From NCBI GenBank assembly GCA_964591085.1, contig CAZPXH010000002.1, positions 1 through 64,000 on the forward strand: 64,000 nucleotides of DNA, in the 5' to 3' direction. Below the pieces are notes generated by a model. It did no database searches. It was not told where the DNA came from and saw only the letters and a program-made list of their open reading frames with translations. The translations under genes were made by a program, and so were the position numbers. Shown here piece by piece: positions 16,479 through 24,315 of the stretch; the stretch's first letter is position 1; the number at the start of each line of letters is the position of its first letter. The DNA is from CAZPXH01 sp964591085. GTDB lineage: Bacteria > Spirochaetota > Spirochaetia > DSM-27196 > CAZPXH01.

Positions 16479-17449
16479 GCCTTGCGCTTGCGCGGAAGGC
16501 TCGGCTGAATCTCGGAGCGCCAGGGCGGATCGGCTCCAGTGCGGGTGCAGGTGTTGGAGGCAGCGCCAATCGCAAATGCCAGGATCTGCTCCAGGTCCGC
16601 CGCAGAAACCTCCAGGACCCGGCCGCCGTCCGCCATTCCCGTATCCAGGAGGCCGGCAAGGAGCGCGGCGTGGAAGGTGTCCCCGGCGCCGACGGTGTCG
16701 GCAACGGTGATGTTGGGCGACGGAGCCCAAACTTCAATTCCTGGCGCAAAGAGGCGGCCGCCCTTTGCACCCTCAGTGACCGCCACAATCTGCACGCCCA
16801 CCTCAAAGCAGCGACGGACAAACACCTCTCGGGAGTCTTCGCCTTGCAGCCACTCAAGGTCCTCGTCGCTGAGCTTCAGGACCGCCGAATGCGCGGCGAG
16901 GCGCCAGAATCGCTCGCGGTACACCCCGGGGCTGCGGATCAGGCGCGGGCGGACATTGGGGTCAAAGCTGCGCAGAACGCGGCTGGTACGCTGAGTCACA
17001 AGCGCTTCAATTGCCGTACCTTCAGGCTCTGCGAGAAGCGCGATTGATCCAAAGGCAAGCGCGCGGGTATCCGCCGGAAGCTCCTGCGGCAGATCAGCGA
17101 TGCTCAGACCGGTATCCGCGGTCTGTGTCACGTAGAACTGATAGTCAGCCCCACGGTCCTCCCGGAGGCTGGCAAAGGCAAGCGTGGTAGGATCCGTGGT
17201 ACGAACGAGCAGGCCTTCATCAAGCCCGTTGTCCGCTATGAAGCGGTGAATCATCTGGCCAAAGAAGTCGGTGGACAGGCGGGACAGGAAGCTCACTCCA
17301 AAACCCATCCGCCGCGCGGCCACCGCTGTGTTCAGAGGGGCCCCCCCAACCCGTGGCCGAAATCGCTGCTCGACTGAAGAGTCCTGCTCGGGAATCAGAT
17401 CAATAAGGGCCTCACCCGCGCAGACAATCCGCTCGCTGGAAGCTGACAT
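16475..17449 (-). CDS. PfkB-family carbohydrate kinase (fructokinase-like)
   Basis: The 324-residue protein is a ribokinase-fold sugar kinase. It has an N-terminal CAGEALIDLIP, the first PfkB signature around VGGAPLNTAVAARRMG (about 34-49), and the second signature DTVGAGDTFHAALLAGLL near residue 260, with the catalytic Asp in GAGD and the anion hole. The opening GEALID and GGAPLN patterns are most like fructokinases, but the sugar is not certain. ATG 17449 is chosen because a TATGCT hexamer lies six bases upstream, fitting the leaderless pattern, and a longer frame would run into argJ. It heads an operon with the SMUG1 gene, an unexpected pairing of sugar metabolism with DNA repair. Confidence 0.85.
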   Translation of the reverse strand: MSASSERIVCAGEALIDLIPEQDSSVEQRFRPRVGGAPLNTAVAARRMGFGVSFLSRLSTDFFGQMIHRFIADNGLDEGLLVRTTDPTTLAFASLREDRGADYQFYVTQTADTGLSIADLPQELPADTRALAFGSIALLAEPEGTAIEALVTQRTSRVLRSFDPNVRPRLIRSPGVYRERFWRLAAHSAVLKLSDEDLEWLQGEDSREVFVRRCFEVGVQIVAVTEGAKGGRLFAPGIEVWAPSPNITVADTVGAGDTFHAALLAGLLDTGMADGGRVLEVSAADLEQILAFAIGAASNTCTRTGADPPWRSEIQPSLPRKRKA

Positions 17450-17455
17450 GCCCCA

Positions 17456-17529
17456 AGCATAGCGGAAGCACGACTGGCGGCACAGCCACCAACCGACCGC
17501 TGGCGGGACGAAGCCCCCTCCGCTACACT
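17456..17529. promoter_or_regulatory. Divergent candidate promoters between pfkB-like gene and argJ
   Basis: On the minus strand TATGCT (complement of 17456-17461) ends six bases before the kinase ATG. On the plus strand TGGCGG (17501-17506), 17 bp and TACACT (17524-17529) end ten bases before the argJ GTG. Neither gene has a clear Shine-Dalgarno. Confidence 0.4.
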
Positions 17530-17539
17530 GCTGCGAATT

Positions 17540-18886
17540 GTGAATCCTGATGCCCGCCGACTTGAGTGGGAACAACGCCTCCTTCAGGCTGCGATCCTGC
17601 CTCAGGGATTCCGCTGGTCCCGCCTCAGCCGGGCCTTTGTCCCGGCCCAACGCCCCCAAAGCGGACAGCAGAGCATGTCTCTTTCGCTGGTGGTTCCGGA
17701 TGAACCTGCGCTGCTCTCCTGGGTAGCAACCCGGAACCGGATCTGTGGCGTGCCGGTGCAGCTCTTGCGCGATCGGGAGCCGGGGCGACGTGTCCGTGGG
17801 ATTCTTGTGAACAATCGGGTAGCAAACGTTGCCGCTCCGGCAGGCATGGAAGCCGCGCGTACACTGCAGCGCAGCCTTGCCGACCTTGTTGGGGGCGAGC
17901 CCGAGGATTATGTGCTTCTGTCAACCGGGGTGATCGGGTGGAGCCTGCCGCTTGACGCCATGCTGGCCGCGCTGCCGGACCTGGTCTCCGGACTCCACGC
18001 CAACCCAAGCCTGGATGTTGCGCGCGGAATGATGACCACCGATCGCTATCCCAAGCTCGGGGCGAGGATCCTGGCAGCTGCGCAGGCGGAGCCCCACTCT
18101 GGCGCGCGGGGGGAGACCAGCGGTGACGGGGGCCCGGGAAATCCAGGCGCAGCTCGGATTCTGGGGCTGGTTAAGGGTGCCGGGATGATCCAGCCGAACA
18201 TGGGCACTATGCTTGGACTGATGCTGACGGACGCCGCGTTGGCGCAGGAGCACGCGGACGCCGCGCTTCGGCATGCGGCCGAGCAGACCTTCAACGCGGT
18301 GCAGGTAGACGGTGATGAGAGCACCTCGGACGCGGTGCTGCTGCTGCAGAGCGGGGGATCCACGGCAGACACAACGGAGTTCAGTTCTGCGCTGACGGAA
18401 TTGTGTGCTGAACTCGCCGAGCACATCGTGAGAAATGGCGAGGGCACCTCGCACGTGATCCGCTGCACGGCAAGCGGAATGCCGGATTCGGCATCCGCCC
18501 GGGAGCTTGCCCGGGCCGTGTGTTCTTCGGCGCTGGTAAGGACGGCCATTTACGGCAACGATCCCAATGTCGGCCGGGTTCTGGCGGCTGCGGGCTCCTG
18601 GCTGAGCAGACGGTCACCAGAGATCTCCACCGAGGGTATGACGGTATCGGTGTTCAACCGGACGGTGTTTGCAGACGGAAGCCTCATGATGGAAGCTGCA
18701 CTGGAAGACGAACTTGCGGCGCTCCTCCGGGAAGCTGCGCAAAGTGAAGATCAAACGGGATTCCCCGAGCACAACCGGGAGGTTCCGATCAGCATTCGCA
18801 TGAAGGCAGGATCTGCGTCCGGTTACGTGCTGGCCTCGGATCTGTCACACGGCTACGTGGCGGAGAATGCGGACTACCGAAGCTAG
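17540..18886 (+). CDS. argJ: ArgJ-family glutamate N-acetyltransferase
   Basis: ArgJ transfers acetyl from N-acetylornithine to glutamate in cyclic arginine synthesis and self-cleaves before a Thr nucleophile. The 448-residue protein shows STGVIG (oxyanion hole, 128-133), KGAGMIQPNMGTML with the predicted cleavage before Thr223, VDGDESTSD, YGNDPNVGR and the C-terminal NADYRS. Two things are odd. The usual SGNANACTG-type substrate segment is replaced around residues 88-100 by ILVNNRVANVAAP, and about 20 Gly-rich residues are inserted before the cleavage site (183-205). No other arginine gene is nearby. It is probably a divergent but active enzyme. Confidence 0.82.
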   Translation: MNPDARRLEWEQRLLQAAILPQGFRWSRLSRAFVPAQRPQSGQQSMSLSLVVPDEPALLSWVATRNRICGVPVQLLRDREPGRRVRGILVNNRVANVAAPAGMEAARTLQRSLADLVGGEPEDYVLLSTGVIGWSLPLDAMLAALPDLVSGLHANPSLDVARGMMTTDRYPKLGARILAAAQAEPHSGARGETSGDGGPGNPGAARILGLVKGAGMIQPNMGTMLGLMLTDAALAQEHADAALRHAAEQTFNAVQVDGDESTSDAVLLLQSGGSTADTTEFSSALTELCAELAEHIVRNGEGTSHVIRCTASGMPDSASARELARAVCSSALVRTAIYGNDPNVGRVLAAAGSWLSRRSPEISTEGMTVSVFNRTVFADGSLMMEAALEDELAALLREAAQSEDQTGFPEHNREVPISIRMKAGSASGYVLASDLSHGYVAENADYRS

Positions 18887-18934
18887 AACCGGGTTGAGCG
18901 TGCCGAGGCGAGCGCGCAGACAAAGGAGCACGAA

Positions 18935-19927
18935 ATGAGTGATCGCGAGACACCGGTCGTCGCGTTCGAGATGCAGGTGCAGAGGGCCGGCGCACTTCTG
19001 GGCAGGGTCAGAGATGAGATCGCCCGGCGGGTGGTCGGCCAGGCGGACATGGTGGACGGAATGCTCATGGGTATCCTGACCGGTGGCCACGTCCTGCTGG
19101 AAGGGGTGCCCGGCCTGGCAAAGACCCTGGCTATCAAGTCGCTGTCAGAGGTGGTTGCCGCCGAGTTCCGGAGGATTCAGTTTACCCCGGACCTCCTTCC
19201 CGCCGACCTCACGGGAACCATGGTCTTCCAACCGCAGTCCGGGGAGTTTCTGCCCCGCCGCGGGCCCGTGTTTGGCAACATCGTTCTTGCGGATGAGATC
19301 AACCGTGCTCCTGCCAAGGTCCAGTCCGCCCTGTTGGAGGCAATGGAAGAGCGGCAGGTTACTATCGGGGACAGGACATATCCCTTGCCCGAGCCGTTCT
19401 TTGTGCTGGCAACACAGAACCCGATTGAACAGGAAGGCACTTATCCGTTGCCGGAGGCGCAGCTGGACCGCTTTGTGCTGAAGCTCCGGATAGACTATCC
19501 CAGCCCGGACGAGGAGCTTGAGATTCTGCGCCGGTCCCGGGACGGCGAGGTCAAGCTGGATCGTATTCTCAGTCCCGCCGACATCGAACGCCTGCGGACC
19601 ACGGTCAATCGAATTGCCGTGGACCAACGAATTGAAGAGTACATAGTTGCACTTGTCGGGGCGTCCCGAAGGCGTGAGCGCAACATCAGCGGCTACGGCC
19701 GCTACATTGAGTACGGTGCCTCTCCCCGCGCCAGCATCAACATCTACCGCTGCGCCCGCGCCAGGGCTCTCATGGAGGGCCGCTCCTACGTGGTTCCGGA
19801 GGACGTAAAGGCCGTTGCGCTGCCTGTGCTCCGCCATCGGATTGTGTTGAGCTACGAGGCGGAGAGCGAGGAACTATCGTCCGATGAGGTCGTCTCCCAA
19901 CTCCTGAGCGTCGTCGCTGTTCCCTGA
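18935..19927 (+). CDS. moxR: MoxR-family AAA+ ATPase
   Basis: MoxR ATPases act as chaperones that mature or remodel partner complexes containing von Willebrand A domains. The 330-residue protein has Walker A GVPGLAKT (about 54-61), Walker B VLADEINR (about 112-119), sensor-1 ATQNP and the C-terminal lid. ATG 18935 follows GGAG. It is the first gene of a seven-gene set with DUF58, BatA and BatB, the typical MoxR partners. Spacing to the next gene is only seven bases. Confidence 0.95.
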   Translation: MSDRETPVVAFEMQVQRAGALLGRVRDEIARRVVGQADMVDGMLMGILTGGHVLLEGVPGLAKTLAIKSLSEVVAAEFRRIQFTPDLLPADLTGTMVFQPQSGEFLPRRGPVFGNIVLADEINRAPAKVQSALLEAMEERQVTIGDRTYPLPEPFFVLATQNPIEQEGTYPLPEAQLDRFVLKLRIDYPSPDEELEILRRSRDGEVKLDRILSPADIERLRTTVNRIAVDQRIEEYIVALVGASRRRERNISGYGRYIEYGASPRASINIYRCARARALMEGRSYVVPEDVKAVALPVLRHRIVLSYEAESEELSSDEVVSQLLSVVAVP

Positions 19928-19934
19928 TTCGTCC

Positions 19935-20819
19935 ATGTCTGACACCGATCGGCTGGATCAGGCAGGCCGCCTATTCCGCCGCGTCCGACAGCTGGAGCTC
20001 CTCAGTGCCCGGTGGGTGGAAGGTCTGCTCTCCGGTCAGTACCGGAGTGTGTTCCGTGGGCTGGGAATTGAGTTTGACGAGGTACGCGAGTACGTAAACG
20101 GGGACGATATTCGCCTGATTGACTGGAACGTCAGTTCCCGCTTTGGCAACCTGTACACCAAGACCTTCCGGGAGGAGCGGGAGATGACCCTGGCGCTGAT
20201 TGTTGATTCCAGCGCATCCATGCGCGTCAGCGGGGAGGCAATCAGCGACACCGTCGCCACCCTTGTGGCTCTCTTCACTTTTGCGGCGCTAACTCACAAT
20301 GACCGAGTGGGCTGCCTCTTCTTCAGCGACCGGATAGAAGGCTGGACGCCGCCGGGGAAGGGCAGGAAGCACGGACTCCGGATCATCCAGGACACCTTGA
20401 GCCTGCGTCCGACCGGAGAAGGGAGCGATCTGGGCAAGGCCCTCCACACCACGGCCGATGCGCTGGACCGGCGGGGCATTGTGGTAATCATCTCTGACTT
20501 CCTCTCCAGCGGGTATCTCCGGGATCTGTCAATTGTCTCCCGCCGCCACGATGTCATTGCCATCCGGGTATCCAGCCCCTTGCAACGGACTTTTCCACCT
20601 TCCGGCCTGCTGACGCTGGAAGATCCGGAAACCGGGCGGACAATGCTGGCCTACGGGCACAGCGCGCGGTTCCGCAAGGCATACCGTGACTTCTGGGAGC
20701 GGCTCCGCCTGCAGTGGTTGCGTGAATGCAACCGGCGGGGTGTGCGTACGCTGGAAATCAGCGTGGATGACAATCCGGTGGACAGTCTGCTTCGCTTTTT
20801 CCGGAGGAAGCGGCGGTGA
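19935..20819 (+). CDS. DUF58 domain protein with a vWA-like MIDAS
   Basis: The 294-residue protein has the DUF58 core (RLIDWNVSSRFGNLYTK) followed by a von Willebrand A-like domain with a metal-ion site IVDSSASM (DxSxS) and downstream Asp and Thr residues. Such proteins follow moxR in Bat operons and are presumed clients of MoxR. No transmembrane helix is visible, so it is cytoplasmic. It lies 7 bases after moxR, and its TGA overlaps the next gene's GTG (GTGA). Confidence 0.9.
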   Translation: MSDTDRLDQAGRLFRRVRQLELLSARWVEGLLSGQYRSVFRGLGIEFDEVREYVNGDDIRLIDWNVSSRFGNLYTKTFREEREMTLALIVDSSASMRVSGEAISDTVATLVALFTFAALTHNDRVGCLFFSDRIEGWTPPGKGRKHGLRIIQDTLSLRPTGEGSDLGKALHTTADALDRRGIVVIISDFLSSGYLRDLSIVSRRHDVIAIRVSSPLQRTFPPSGLLTLEDPETGRTMLAYGHSARFRKAYRDFWERLRLQWLRECNRRGVRTLEISVDDNPVDSLLRFFRRKRR

Positions 20820-21772
20820 CACCCCATCCGCTGTGCCGACGCCGGGCTACACTTTTTGCCCTTCGTGCGCCTCTTGTTCCACTGCTGCTGTCCCTCGTTG
20901 TGTTCCACGCTGCAAGCCAGGTGCCGGAGCTTGTTGTGGAGCGGCGGGTTTCGCTTCCGCCGGAGTTCTTTGTGGGGGATCGCGTTGAGCTCCGGCTGCA
21001 GCTGGCCCAGGCCGGCGATGGAGAGCTCCGCGTCCCCGAGCCCTTGCCTCAGCCAGCGTGGGGAAGGGTGGAGGCAATCCGGGTGATCCCGCTCAGGGAC
21101 ACGCTGGAAGTCCGCCTCAACTATGTCCCTTTGCGACCCGGAACCTTGACCTTCCCGCCCCTGGACCTTGGCGGCGGGAGGATCTCCGCGCTGACCATCT
21201 TTGTGGATTCGATACTTGAGAATCGGGAGCGGGAAACTGAACCGCCCGCGCCCCAGTTGCAGCTATCCGGCACGCGGGCGCTGGTTGCCATTGGGCTTGC
21301 TATCCTGATTGGCCTTCCCTTGCTGCTGGTGCTCGCAGCCACCTGGGGTCGGCGACAGGTCTCCAGCCTGGTTCAGCGTATTCGCGAGGGGCGTCCGTAC
21401 CGGCGCATTCAGCGCACTATCCGGACCTTGTCCTCTCAAAACCAGGTCATGCAGGCGCGTGACTTCTACATCGTCCTGATTGACGAGTTCCGGTCCTATC
21501 TTACGGCCAGGCTCGGGGTGGACTGCCGGACGCTCACGACATCCGAGCTCGGGCATCTTGTCTCACGCTCCCTCCCGGATGAAGCGGACAAACAGGCGAT
21601 CATTGGCGCCTTCCGCACCGGTGACCTGGTGAAGTTTGCCCGAAGGGGTGCAGGGGCAGTGACACGGCGGGAACACCTGGACGCCCTGACCCAGGCGGTG
21701 CAGAGAATTGAGCGACAGCGGGTGGCACGCCGCCGCGGAAAACGGCAGGAGGTTCTCCGTGTGGACCGTTGA
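20816..21772 (+). CDS. Membrane protein of the Bat operon, DUF4381-like
   Basis: The 318-residue protein has a signal or anchor segment (about 12-37), a beta-rich extracytoplasmic domain with the VGDRVELRLQL pattern seen in BatD N-terminal modules, one transmembrane helix (about 160-182), and a cytoplasmic helical tail ending in RQRVARRRGKR. The architecture matches the small BatD/DUF4381-like proteins found between DUF58 and BatA genes. No catalytic motif is seen; a structural role in the Bat complex is inferred. It overlaps its upstream neighbour by 4 bases and batA by 14. Confidence 0.75.
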   Translation: MTPHPLCRRRATLFALRAPLVPLLLSLVVFHAASQVPELVVERRVSLPPEFFVGDRVELRLQLAQAGDGELRVPEPLPQPAWGRVEAIRVIPLRDTLEVRLNYVPLRPGTLTFPPLDLGGGRISALTIFVDSILENRERETEPPAPQLQLSGTRALVAIGLAILIGLPLLLVLAATWGRRQVSSLVQRIREGRPYRRIQRTIRTLSSQNQVMQARDFYIVLIDEFRSYLTARLGVDCRTLTTSELGHLVSRSLPDEADKQAIIGAFRTGDLVKFARRGAGAVTRREHLDALTQAVQRIERQRVARRRGKRQEVLRVDR

Positions 21773-22760
21773 TCAGCCGCTGTACCTGCTGTTTCTTGCA
21801 CTGGTGCCGGTTGGCATCTACCTCCGGCATTTCTGGCCACGCCGCGGCGGCAAGCTCAGCCTTGCCTTTGAGGTCTGGGGTGGAACGGGCTTCCGCCCGC
21901 GGTCCTGGGCGGTCTCCACGCTGTACGGCATTGGCGTGGTGGCATTCTGGGCCGCCATAGTTGCCGTGATTATCGCGCTGGCCGGTCCACGGGAGGTCAA
22001 TCGTGAGCGGATCTTCGTCAGCCGCGGAATTGACATGATGGTTGTGCTGGACGAGTCAACCAGCATGGCGGCCCAGGACTTTCAGCCCGGGAACCGCTTC
22101 ACCGTTGCCAGAAGCACTATCCTGGACTTCATGGATCGGCGGGAGAACGATCCGATCGGCTTGGTGACCTTCGGCGCAGAGGCGGCACTTCGCGTGCCAC
22201 CAACCCTGGACTATGCCGCTGTTCGTGCCAGCCTGAACCGGATGGAAATCCTCAGCCTGGGTGACGGGACCGCCATTGGGATGGGCATTGCCCTAGCCAC
22301 GCTACACCTCCAACGCGGAACCGCCGAGCAGCGCGCCATCATCCTGCTGACCGACGGCGTGAACAATGCCGGCGAAATTGACCCGCTTGCGGCTGCATCC
22401 CTTGCTGCAGACGCGGGTATTCGCATCTATCCAGTCGGAATAGGAGGCACAGGAGCATCCGCCATTGAATTCCGTGATCCGCAGACCGGCGAGTTGTACC
22501 GGGGAACCTTTGAGGGTGGGTTCGACGAGGATCTGCTCCTCAGGATTGCCGGCATTACCGACGGTCAGTATTTCAGCGCTCGGAGCCCGGGCACGCTGGA
22601 GGCGGTGTTCACCGCAATAGATCAGCTGGAAACCATTGAGCGTCGGGTTCGGACCGACGTCCAGACCCTCCCTCGCGAACGCACCTTCATCCTCCTTGCG
22701 CTCGCTCTGCTGGGCCTGGAGCTCATCATCCGACGCCTCGTTCTGGGGGAGCTGCTGTGA
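21759..22760 (+). CDS. batA: BatA-like vWA membrane protein
   Basis: This 333-residue aerotolerance-type protein has N-terminal hydrophobic helices (about 7-22 and 54-76), then a von Willebrand A domain with MIDAS VVLDESTSM (DxSxS) and the later LTDGVNNAG, and a C-terminal transmembrane helix. The vWA domain binds a divalent metal and mediates protein contacts, probably regulated by MoxR. I place the start at GTG 21759, because AGGAGG sits at 21747-21752. A longer frame from 21708 would overlap the previous gene by 65 bases. Confidence 0.92.
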   Translation: MWTVDQPLYLLFLALVPVGIYLRHFWPRRGGKLSLAFEVWGGTGFRPRSWAVSTLYGIGVVAFWAAIVAVIIALAGPREVNRERIFVSRGIDMMVVLDESTSMAAQDFQPGNRFTVARSTILDFMDRRENDPIGLVTFGAEAALRVPPTLDYAAVRASLNRMEILSLGDGTAIGMGIALATLHLQRGTAEQRAIILLTDGVNNAGEIDPLAAASLAADAGIRIYPVGIGGTGASAIEFRDPQTGELYRGTFEGGFDEDLLLRIAGITDGQYFSARSPGTLEAVFTAIDQLETIERRVRTDVQTLPRERTFILLALALLGLELIIRRLVLGELL

Positions 22761-23746
22761 CCGTCACCAGACCACAGACGCTGTGGCTGCTCCTTGCGCT
22801 GATCCCGATCGGCATCCTGCTGTACCGGCGCTACCGGATTGGATTACGCGTGATTATTGTGCTTGCGGGTGAACGGTCCCGGGAGGCCGCCGAGAACAGC
22901 TTCCTGGTGAAGTGGTTCTTTGGCTCGCTGTTCCTCATGCTTGGGCTCACCTCCATGGTGCTGGCCGCGGCTGGGCTGGAATGGGGACAGCAGTCCGTGG
23001 AGGATGATCGGCGGGGACTGGACGTGTCCCTGGTGATGGACCTTTCCAACTCCATGCGGGCAACAGATATTGCCGAAAGCCGCCTGGGTGCAAGCCGAAC
23101 GCTCGCGCTCACCATCCTGGACAGTTTCCCGGACGCTCGGTTCAGCGTGATAGCGTTTGCCAACGCGGCAACCACCATCGTGCCTATGACGGAGGATCGC
23201 CTGAGCCTGCGGCTCGGTATCGCCAATCTGGACTATCGGCTGATTTCCGGGGGTGGCAGCGATCTGACAGCAGGCCTTGCGCGCGCGCTGGAGAGCTTCC
23301 CGGAGACTTCCAGCAGGCAGCGGGTCATTGTGCTGTTCTCAGACGGGGAGGAGCGCGCCCGCGTGGAGGGTGAGGTGATTGATCGGGTCCGTCAGCGCGG
23401 AATCCCCATCTTTGCCGTTGGTGCGGGAACCGCCCTTGGATCCACCATTCCCCTGCCCGGTGGCGGACGTCTCGTGGACGAGAACGGGGAACCCGTGGTG
23501 ACCCGCCTCGGGGATGACGTGCTCCGGCTCTACGCCCAGCTGACCGGGGGTGACTACTTCGGGCTTGCGGAGGGAGTTAGCGGCAGCGAGATCTCCACAA
23601 CAATCAGCGGGCGTGTTTCCCGCCGTGTTCGCGAGGGCTTCCGGCTGGAGTCGGTCCGTCGGTACCGGGGCTTTCTCCTCGTTGGCCTGCTCTTTCTCGT
23701 GCTGCAGCAGGCCGTTCGGATGGTGAAATGGCGCGGAATGTTCTGA
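22757..23746 (+). CDS. batB: BatB-like vWA membrane protein
   Basis: The 329-residue protein has the same plan as BatA: an N-terminal helix, a second helix around 55-75, a vWA domain with MIDAS VMDLSNSM and FSDGEERARVEG, and a C-terminal helix (RGFLLVGLLFLVLQQAV). BatA and BatB are thought to form a membrane complex in Bacteroides and Leptospira. GTGA overlap with batA and a 19-base overlap with the following TPR gene indicate tight coupling and a fixed stoichiometry. Confidence 0.92.
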   Translation: MTVTRPQTLWLLLALIPIGILLYRRYRIGLRVIIVLAGERSREAAENSFLVKWFFGSLFLMLGLTSMVLAAAGLEWGQQSVEDDRRGLDVSLVMDLSNSMRATDIAESRLGASRTLALTILDSFPDARFSVIAFANAATTIVPMTEDRLSLRLGIANLDYRLISGGGSDLTAGLARALESFPETSSRQRVIVLFSDGEERARVEGEVIDRVRQRGIPIFAVGAGTALGSTIPLPGGGRLVDENGEPVVTRLGDDVLRLYAQLTGGDYFGLAEGVSGSEISTTISGRVSRRVREGFRLESVRRYRGFLLVGLLFLVLQQAVRMVKWRGMF

Positions 23747-24315
23747 GACCACTGCTCCCCGCTCTGTTGGCGGTCCTGTTCTTCTCCGGGTGCACTGTTG
23801 TGGGGCCGCACCTCTCGGTACTTGCGGGGAACTTTGCCCACGCACAGGGACGCTACCAACAGGCAACCGTACGCTACCTGGAGGTCATTGAGCTGGACGA
23901 GTATCGAGCGGCGGTCAGCTACAACCTCGGCAATGTTTACCACAGCCTGGGAGAGGCCAGTGCGGCGCTCACACTGTGGGAAGAAGCCGAAGGTACAGAC
24001 GATCCCTCTCTCCTCTACGGGGTCCGCTACAACCGGGGCGTGCTGTACTACGAGCTGGGGCGCTACGCTGAGGCATACGAGCAGTTCTCGCGGGCCCTGG
24101 AGATTGATCCGGGCTCAATTCCCGCAAAGGTGAACCTGGAACTTGCACTGGAGAAGGTCCAAGCCGCCGTGGCGCGCCGGGATGCCAGGTCGGTTCTGGA
24201 TCAGCAACCGGAGGCGGACACCCTGCGGATCCTGGAGTTTGTTCGGCGTCGGGAACAGCGCCGGGCCCAGGCAAATCGGGATCCGGGACCCGTGGACTCA
24301 CTTGATGACTGGTAA
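23728..24315 (+). CDS. BatC/BatE-like TPR lipoprotein
   Basis: The 195-residue product has a lipoprotein leader with FFSGC (Cys22) and then three or more tetratricopeptide repeats, such as YNLGNVYHSLGEASAAL and YNRGVLYYELGRYAEAYEQF. The C-terminus (about 145-195) is charged and probably unstructured. It is an assembly or scaffold component of the Bat complex on the outer face of the inner membrane or inner face of the outer membrane. It overlaps batB at its start and the BatD-like gene at its end. Confidence 0.88.
   Translation: MARNVLRPLLPALLAVLFFSGCTVVGPHLSVLAGNFAHAQGRYQQATVRYLEVIELDEYRAAVSYNLGNVYHSLGEASAALTLWEEAEGTDDPSLLYGVRYNRGVLYYELGRYAEAYEQFSRALEIDPGSIPAKVNLELALEKVQAAVARRDARSVLDQQPEADTLRILEFVRRREQRRAQANRDPGPVDSLDDW

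Noticed and set aside
15943..16857. 304-codon minus-strand frame between the SMUG1 and kinase genes
   Set aside because: It overlaps both real genes in another frame and has no recognisable features.
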